DNA of 38,060 nucleotides from Psychrobacter faecalis (lineage in GTDB: Bacteria > Pseudomonadota > Gammaproteobacteria > Pseudomonadales > Moraxellaceae). The translations under genes and the position numbers were made by a program. Below are positions 33,812 to 38,060 of the stretch, one piece after another (the stretch's first letter is position 1; the number at the start of each line of letters is the position of its first letter). The DNA lies in the NCBI RefSeq assembly GCF_016107575.1, contig NZ_JABAST010000029.1:1-38060 (forward strand), given 5' to 3'. Below the pieces are notes generated by a model. It did not search any database. It had not been told where the DNA came from and was given only the letters and a program-made list of their open reading frames with translations.

Positions 33812-35113
33812 ATGTCAACGATTGACAAAAACCTCACCTCATTTATCGATATTGCCGCCGATTCCGACTTCTCTATTCACAACTTGCCTTATGGTATTTT
33901 TAGTGATGCTAAAGACGCTACTGGTAACAACAACCGTCGCGCAGGTGTTGCTATTGGTGAGCAGGTATTAGACTTATCAATACTCGAAGCAGAAGGTTTA
34001 TTAAGTTTGGCAGGCGGCCCCTATTTTGATCAGCCAACCCTAAACGCCTTTATTGATTCTGGTCGCGGCAACTGGACCAAGGCGCGCAGCACCATTCAAA
34101 CCTTATTGTCTGCTGATAGTGACACACTGCGCGACAACAAAGACTTGCAGGCAAAAGCGCTGTTTAAGCAAGCAGACGTCACCATGCATCTGCCTGTTCA
34201 CGTACCAGGTTTTACCGATTTTTACTCATCTAAAGAACACGCGACCAACGTCGGCACTATGTTCCGTGACCCAAAGAACGCTCTACTAGCTAACTGGACT
34301 GAAATGCCCGTCGGTTATAATGGCCGCGCCAGTACCGTCATCGTTAGTGGTACGGATGTAATACGCCCATCGGGCCAGCTGAAACCCAATCCTGACGAAC
34401 GTCCTATTTTCTCACCTTGTAAGCGCCTTGATTTTGAGCTTGAAACCGCCTTTGTCGTCGGTAAAGGTAATAACATCGGCCAACCGATTGCGGTAGATGA
34501 GGCTAATGATCACATTTTTGGCATGGTGCTACTCAACGATTGGTCAGCTCGCGACATTCAAAAATGGGAATACGTACCTTTAGGCCCCTTTAATGCCAAG
34601 ACCTTTGCCTCTGAAGTATCACCTTGGATTGTGACCATGGATGCGTTAGCGCCGTTTAAGACTGCATGCCCAACGCAAGAACCAAAACCACTGGCTTATC
34701 TCAATGAAAAAGACAGTAACAATAGCTTTGACATCAATTTATCAGTCGAGCTGTTGCCTGAGAATAGCGATGAAGCAACCGTTGTTTGTGAAACCAACTT
34801 TAAATATATGTATTGGTCCATGGCGCAGCAGCTCACCCACCACACCATCACCGGCTGTAAAGTAGAAGTTGGTGACATGATGGGTTCAGGGACGATTTCG
34901 GGACCGACGCCAGACTCTTATGGCTCAATGTTAGAGATTGCTTGGAATGCCACCAAACCCGTCACTTTAAAAGGCGGCGAAACGCGCAGCTTTATCGAAG
35001 ATGGCGATACCGTGATTATGAAAGGTTATAGCGAAAAAGACGGCATTCGTGTTGGCTTTGGTGAGGTACGCGGCAAGGTCTTGCCGGCGCTTAGCTTTGA
35101 TTTTGACAAATAA
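33812..35113 (+). CDS. fahA: fumarylacetoacetase
   Basis: The 433-residue enzyme splits fumarylacetoacetate into fumarate and acetoacetate, the last step of homogentisate degradation. It contains the family's metal and catalytic blocks: FTDFYSSKEHATNVGTMFRD (metal Asp and catalytic His around residues 130-150), LDFELETAFVVG (two Glu ligands), LLNDWSARDIQKWEYVPLGPF (Asp ligand) and GDMMGSGTISGP. Length and N-terminal SH3-like domain (LPYGIFSD, AGVAIGEQVLDL) are normal for two-domain FAH proteins. AAGGAG precedes the ATG. It is followed by a VOC-family gene 134 bp downstream. Confidence 0.97.
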   Translation: MSTIDKNLTSFIDIAADSDFSIHNLPYGIFSDAKDATGNNNRRAGVAIGEQVLDLSILEAEGLLSLAGGPYFDQPTLNAFIDSGRGNWTKARSTIQTLLSADSDTLRDNKDLQAKALFKQADVTMHLPVHVPGFTDFYSSKEHATNVGTMFRDPKNALLANWTEMPVGYNGRASTVIVSGTDVIRPSGQLKPNPDERPIFSPCKRLDFELETAFVVGKGNNIGQPIAVDEANDHIFGMVLLNDWSARDIQKWEYVPLGPFNAKTFASEVSPWIVTMDALAPFKTACPTQEPKPLAYLNEKDSNNSFDINLSVELLPENSDEATVVCETNFKYMYWSMAQQLTHHTITGCKVEVGDMMGSGTISGPTPDSYGSMLEIAWNATKPVTLKGGETRSFIEDGDTVIMKGYSEKDGIRVGFGEVRGKVLPALSFDFDK

Positions 35114-35125
35114 GTCTATTTCATA

Positions 35126-35163
35126 AAGTAATTACAAATCAGACAAGCGTAAAAAAATTACTT
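35126..35163. promoter_or_regulatory. inverted repeat upstream of the VOC gene
   Basis: AAGTAATT (35126-35133) and AATTACTT (35156-35163) are perfect 8-bp inverted halves with a 22-base spacer, within the fahA-VOC gap. It may be a control site or an mRNA hairpin after fahA; there is no T-run. Low confidence. Confidence 0.25.
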
Positions 35164-35247
35164 AGGCTGTTAGACAATTATCACTACTTAGTTTAGCGAA
35201 ATGCTGACAGCCAATTAAGTTGGACGCTTTATCAAAAGGAGTTTGAT

Positions 35248-35823
35248 ATGAGTTTTAAAATTGAAAAAATCCATCACGTGGCCTATCGCTGCAAGGATGC
35301 TAAAGAAACCGTTGAATGGTATAAAAAATATCTCAATATGGATTTTATCTTAGCATTCGCTGAGGACCATGTCCCCTCGACCAAAGCCTTTGACCCTTAT
35401 ATGCATGTGTTTTTAGATGCCGGTAATGGCAATGTCTTGGCGTTTTTTGAAGTGCCCAATCAACCTGAAATGGGTTTTGACCCCAATACGCCAAACTGGG
35501 TGCAACACTTAGCCATGAAGGTAAAAGACCGCGATGCGTTAATGGCGGCAAAAAAGCATTTAGAAGAAAATGGCATCGACGTAGTCGGCGTGACCAATCA
35601 CGGTATTTTTCATTCTATCTATTTCTTTGATCCTAATGGCCATCGTATGGAACTTACCTACGATGATAGTACCTCAGAAGAAAAAGTCTCGATGATTACG
35701 GAAGAGATGAAACACGAGATGCTAGATGAATGGTCGCGCACCAAACGTGCGCCCGTTCATACGCAGTTTTTACATGCAGAAGAACTCGCTGAAGCAAGAG
35801 AAGTCGCACCCGTTGGTGAGTAA
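35248..35823 (+). CDS. VOC-superfamily metalloprotein in the homogentisate cluster (candidate ring-cleavage dioxygenase)
   Basis: This 191-residue protein has two beta-alpha-beta-beta-beta modules (residues ~5-70 and ~83-140) plus an acidic C-terminal helix. Candidate metal ligands are His10 (IHHVAYRCKD), Glu68 (AFFEVPN), His87 (WVQHLAMKVKD) and Glu135 (GHRMELTYDD). This set fits both glyoxalase I-type enzymes and, through His-His-Glu, type I extradiol dioxygenases. SIYFFDPNGHRMEL with nearby His118 and His122 is compatible with either. It lies between fahA and the iclR/maiA pair, where hmgA would be expected; a role in homogentisate ring opening is my inference. AAAAGGAG six bases before the ATG is a strong Shine-Dalgarno sequence. 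Confidence 0.85.
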   Translation: MSFKIEKIHHVAYRCKDAKETVEWYKKYLNMDFILAFAEDHVPSTKAFDPYMHVFLDAGNGNVLAFFEVPNQPEMGFDPNTPNWVQHLAMKVKDRDALMAAKKHLEENGIDVVGVTNHGIFHSIYFFDPNGHRMELTYDDSTSEEKVSMITEEMKHEMLDEWSRTKRAPVHTQFLHAEELAEAREVAPVGE

Positions 35824-35890
35824 CAGCGTCAATTTATGCAATAGTTAAAACTTATTTTATTCAGTAGTTAAGTTAAATAGTAAGTTTTGA

Positions 35891-36760
35891 CTAAGCTATT
35901 TGATAGCGTCGCGCAATGGCTAGTATTTGCTCGACCACGTTATGTTGCTCACTCATCGGTAACTGCTCGGTGGTACCAATGATAGTAATGGCATATTCTA
36001 ATGGCAAGCTTTCAGCAGATGGTTTGTCATTAGCAGATAGTTGATTGTTGCTAAGCGGCTGATTAGTGGTCGAGGTATTGCTTTCTAGTGGCGGCACAAG
36101 CACTGGAATGGTAATGGCATTAATCCCCATTAACATATCGCCGGTAACTGTGGCATAGCCTTGGGTAAGAATTTTGGCGCGCAACTGGTTAAAATTCTGC
36201 CATCGCTCTGCGATAATGTCTTTATCATTTGTCTGCCATTCAGCGATAACCAATGGCTTAATAATCGTTTCTGGCTGATAACTGGCAAACAGCTGCCCTG
36301 TTGCCGACGTCGTTAGCGGCATACGTGAACCGATACGAGTAATGATACTAATCGGGCTATCAGGCTCAACCGATTGAATGATAATCGGACCTTCGCTGAA
36401 CCATTTGGCGATTTGAACCGCACAGTTTACCGTGCCTTTAATCTCTGTTGCCACATGCGTCAGGCGCTCTAATAGGTTGTGTTGATTGAAGTCCGCATGC
36501 CCAAGCGAATTTCCTCGAGCGCCAAGCCCATAACGCCCATCACTGAGCTTACGTGCATAATTTTTACGAATAAGACTGACCAAGTAGCGATGACACTTTG
36601 CTGGATGCATCTGTACAGCTTGAGCGACGTCCTTTAACATCATAGGCTTATTTTGATCGATAAGAACATCTAACACCGACAATCCAACCTCAAGTGACTG
36701 CACGCCACCTTGGTTTTTATTGGTAGTAGGATTGTCTGGCAGGTTTTCAGATACGGGCAT
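35891..36760 (-). CDS. IclR-family transcriptional regulator
   Basis: The 289-residue protein has an N-terminal winged helix domain (GVQSLEVGLSVLDVLIDQNKPMMLKDVAQAVQMHPAKCHRYLVSLIRKNYARK, residues ~19-70) and the GAF-like effector domain of IclR proteins (PLTTSATGQLFASY around residue 150). An Asn/Ser-rich insert (residues ~228-253) interrupts the effector domain. It is divergent from maiA and convergent with the VOC gene, so it probably controls homogentisate-pathway genes, as IclR-type HmgR regulators do in Pseudomonas. Effector and sign of regulation are not visible. A perfect 8-bp inverted repeat lies in the divergent spacer (36773-36797). Confidence 0.92.
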   Translation of the reverse strand: MPVSENLPDNPTTNKNQGGVQSLEVGLSVLDVLIDQNKPMMLKDVAQAVQMHPAKCHRYLVSLIRKNYARKLSDGRYGLGARGNSLGHADFNQHNLLERLTHVATEIKGTVNCAVQIAKWFSEGPIIIQSVEPDSPISIITRIGSRMPLTTSATGQLFASYQPETIIKPLVIAEWQTNDKDIIAERWQNFNQLRAKILTQGYATVTGDMLMGINAITIPVLVPPLESNTSTTNQPLSNNQLSANDKPSAESLPLEYAITIIGTTEQLPMSEQHNVVEQILAIARRYQIA

Positions 36761-36772
36761 GTTTTGCTCAAT

Positions 36773-36797
36773 TAATTATTTACTTTATCAATAATTA
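36773..36797. promoter_or_regulatory. inverted repeat between iclR and maiA, candidate IclR operator
   Basis: TAATTATT (36773-36780) and AATAATTA (36790-36797) are perfect 8-bp inverted halves with a 9-base spacer, only 12 bp upstream of the iclR start and 47 bp before maiA. This is where an autoregulating IclR protein would bind; AT-richness makes chance occurrence possible. Confidence 0.4.
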
Positions 36798-36844
36798 TAC
36801 CCATTTATATACCCAACAAGACAACATAATAAAAGGAATAAATA

Positions 36845-37504
36845 ATGATGACATTTTATGGCTATTTTCGCAGTAGCACGTCTTACCGTACGCGTATCGC
36901 GATGAACCTAAAAGGCTTAGATTATGATTATATTGCGATTAATTTGGCGCAAGATGAACAATTAAAAAACGAATTTTTATCGCTTAATCCACAAGGATTG
37001 GTGCCTGTTTTACAAGCCGATGATTTGCTGTTATTTCAAAGTCCCGCTATCTTAGAATGGTTAGAAGAGGTTTATCCTAAAAATCCATTATTGCCTAAAG
37101 ACGCTGCGGGGCGTATGCAAGTACGGGCGTTAAGCGCAATGATTGGCTGTGATATCCATCCGCTTAATAACCGCCGTGTTTTACAATATCTACGCAATGA
37201 GCTGTCGGTAGATGAAGCTGAGGTCATAAAATGGTGTAATCGCTGGATAAGTGAGGGTTTTGCTGCGTTAGAAAAACGCTTGGCTCAAGATAACAGTCGT
37301 GATAATAGCCGCAGGAAATTTTGCTACGGCGACAGCCCGACCTTTGCAGATTGTTATTTAGTCCCGCAAGTTTCTTCGGCGCGGCGCTTTGAAGTGGACT
37401 TAAATCCTTACCCAAATATTGTCCAAATTGACGCCCATTGCCGCACGCTAAAAGCCTTTTCTGACGCCGACCCTATGCAGCAACCTGATGCACCAAATGC
37501 TTAG
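36845..37504 (+). CDS. maiA: maleylacetoacetate isomerase (zeta-class glutathione S-transferase)
   Basis: The 219-residue protein isomerises maleylacetoacetate to fumarylacetoacetate with glutathione. The N-terminal thioredoxin-like domain has RSSTSYRTRIAMNLKGLDYDY (the zeta-class Ser-Ser motif at residues ~10-11), NPQGLVPVLQADD and FQSPAILEWLEEVYP; the helical domain has the typical IGCDIHPLNNRRVLQYL and SPTFADCYLVPQV. Two ATGs (36845, 36848) follow AAAAGGA. It is divergent from iclR. Its presence shows that the pathway uses the glutathione-dependent isomerase route downstream of ring cleavage. Confidence 0.96.
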   Translation: MMTFYGYFRSSTSYRTRIAMNLKGLDYDYIAINLAQDEQLKNEFLSLNPQGLVPVLQADDLLLFQSPAILEWLEEVYPKNPLLPKDAAGRMQVRALSAMIGCDIHPLNNRRVLQYLRNELSVDEAEVIKWCNRWISEGFAALEKRLAQDNSRDNSRRKFCYGDSPTFADCYLVPQVSSARRFEVDLNPYPNIVQIDAHCRTLKAFSDADPMQQPDAPNA

Positions 37505-37513
37505 CCTTAGAGA

Positions 37514-37555
37514 AATAACCTCTAAAAAAGGACTACCCTTAATTTAGAGGTTATT
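37514..37555 (+). terminator. hairpin after maiA, possible terminator without T-run
   Basis: AATAACCTCTAAA (37514-37526) and TTTAGAGGTTATT (37543-37555) form a perfect 13-bp stem with a 16-base loop, 10 bp after the maiA stop. It is followed by AAATAG rather than a T-run, so it may stabilise mRNA ends or terminate weakly in either direction. Confidence 0.5.
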
Positions 37556-37587
37556 AAATAGGGATAGCTTTCTATTTATATCACTGC

Positions 37588-37833
37588 TCAAATTTTCATC
37601 TCTTTTTGCGTGACCGCCACTATCTTAATAGGTACCGCACATAGCCATGACATGCCGCCACTACAATAAAAGCAGCCATTTTTAAATGACACGATATAGG
37701 CGGTAAAATCATTACCACATTGATCCTTTATCGCCTCCTCATCACTTTCATCATCGACCGCACACCATACTCGCTTATTACCTCGTTTAAGTAGCGCGCG
37801 GGTTAAATCGCTCCCTTTTAGCTCATTATTCAT
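37588..37833 (-). CDS. small Cys-containing protein, unknown function
   Basis: The 81-residue product is not recognised. The ATG at 37833 has a strong Shine-Dalgarno AAGGAG six bases upstream, which supports a real gene. The protein has a basic start (LTRALLKRGNKRVWCAV), an acidic stretch (DDESDEEAIKDQCGNDF) and a Cys/aromatic-rich half (YIVSFKNGCFYCSGGMSWLCAVPIKIVAV) with five Cys in total, including CFYC. It could be a small one-domain beta protein. No signal peptide is seen. It sits between the Phe/Tyr cluster and a probable transposase remnant, a setting typical of accessory genes. Confidence 0.7.
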   Translation of the reverse strand: MNNELKGSDLTRALLKRGNKRVWCAVDDESDEEAIKDQCGNDFTAYIVSFKNGCFYCSGGMSWLCAVPIKIVAVTQKEMKI

Positions 37834-37920
37834 ACCAAACTCCTTGGCTATCTTGCTTTAACATTACTCAATCCATAAGAATGATACTAGCCCTAACACC
37901 TTTTTATTTTAACCCCACTC

Positions 37921-38060
37921 TCAACTTGAAATAAGCAAATCAAACTGAAGAGGCGGATTACCAAGTTTTTTGTTGAGTACAAAGCACAGATTGTGTGAAA
38001 GAATCTTACGAATCAATCGATGAGACAAATGCCATAAATCTCTTGCTCGTACCCTTTGTA
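37921..38060 (-). CDS. C-terminal end of a probable transposase, running off the window
   Basis: A minus-strand frame enters at the right edge and ends at the stop of 37921-37923 after about 46 codons. The readable part includes RARDLWHLSHRLIRKILSH and NKKLGNPPLQFDLLISS, a pattern I associate with the last helix region of DDE transposases (conserved Arg/His/Leu helix followed by a short LGNPPLQF-type motif). The family is not assigned. No start can be seen, and whether the full gene is intact lies outside the window. The Arg-rich helical composition makes it a better coding candidate than the plus strand here. Confidence 0.5.
   Translation of the reverse strand, partial: QRVRARDLWHLSHRLIRKILSHNLCFVLNKKLGNPPLQFDLLISS

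Noticed and set aside
35842..35892. Weak inverted repeat between the VOC and iclR genes as a terminator
   Set aside because: Arms around AAAACTTA/TAAGTTTT are AT-rich with a long loop and no T-run; too weak to call.

Overview
The window looks like a chromosomal segment of a Psychrobacter-type bacterium (Moraxellaceae, Gammaproteobacteria). I infer this from moderately AT-rich DNA, the protein flavour (Asn/Gln-rich linkers) and the gene set: cobTSC, gspHIJK, a FabR/DesT-like TetR protein, and a phenylalanine/tyrosine catabolic cluster. No database was consulted. Both edges carry mobile DNA: a divergent tnpB/tnpA element of the IS200/IS605 superfamily on the left, and the C-terminal end of another probable transposase on the right.

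Layout. 1-1.1 kb: IS605-type element, with tnpB running off the edge. 1.1-3.7 kb: minus-strand cobT-cobS-cobC operon (lower-ligand activation and nucleotide-loop assembly of cobalamin). 4.0-6.6 kb: GntP-family permease plus glycerate kinase, closed by a strong terminator. 6.8-10 kb: an enoyl-CoA-hydratase-like protein without the usual catalytic glutamates, a small TPR-like protein, and a dadA-like D-amino-acid dehydrogenase followed by a RidA-family protein. 10.2-16.4 kb: UvrD/Rep-like helicase, ychF, dgt and a FabR/DesT-like TetR regulator. 16.4-23.6 kb: type II secretion minor pseudopilins gspH-I-J-K and the ATPase gspE, separated by a TetR regulator and tatD. 23.6-26 kb: trmO, ferredoxin-NADP reductase (fpr) and tRNA-Leu(CAA). 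26-28.4 kb: an unrecognised acidic protein bracketed by two look-alike terminators, and an NhaC-family antiporter. 28.5-37.5 kb: Phe/Tyr catabolism. 37.6-38.06 kb: a small Cys-containing orphan protein and the transposase remnant.

The catabolic cluster reads as Phe -> Tyr (PhhA with PhhB) -> 4-hydroxyphenylpyruvate (TyrB-like aminotransferase) -> homogentisate (HppD) -> [ring cleavage] -> maleylacetoacetate -> fumarylacetoacetate (MaiA) -> fumarate + acetoacetate (FahA), with a LysR and an IclR regulator. The cupin-type homogentisate 1,2-dioxygenase HmgA is not in the window. Between fahA and the iclR/maiA pair sits a 191-residue VOC-superfamily protein with a complete set of candidate metal ligands. 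A VOC-fold replacement for HmgA is the most interesting hypothesis here; it is an inference from context and fold, and an hmgA elsewhere in the genome would weaken it.

Smaller themes are intrinsic terminators lying inside the 3' coding ends of convergent genes, Asn-rich low-complexity tracts in unrelated proteins (including a 12-bp in-frame tandem repeat in the helicase), and several inverted repeats next to regulator genes that are candidate operators.
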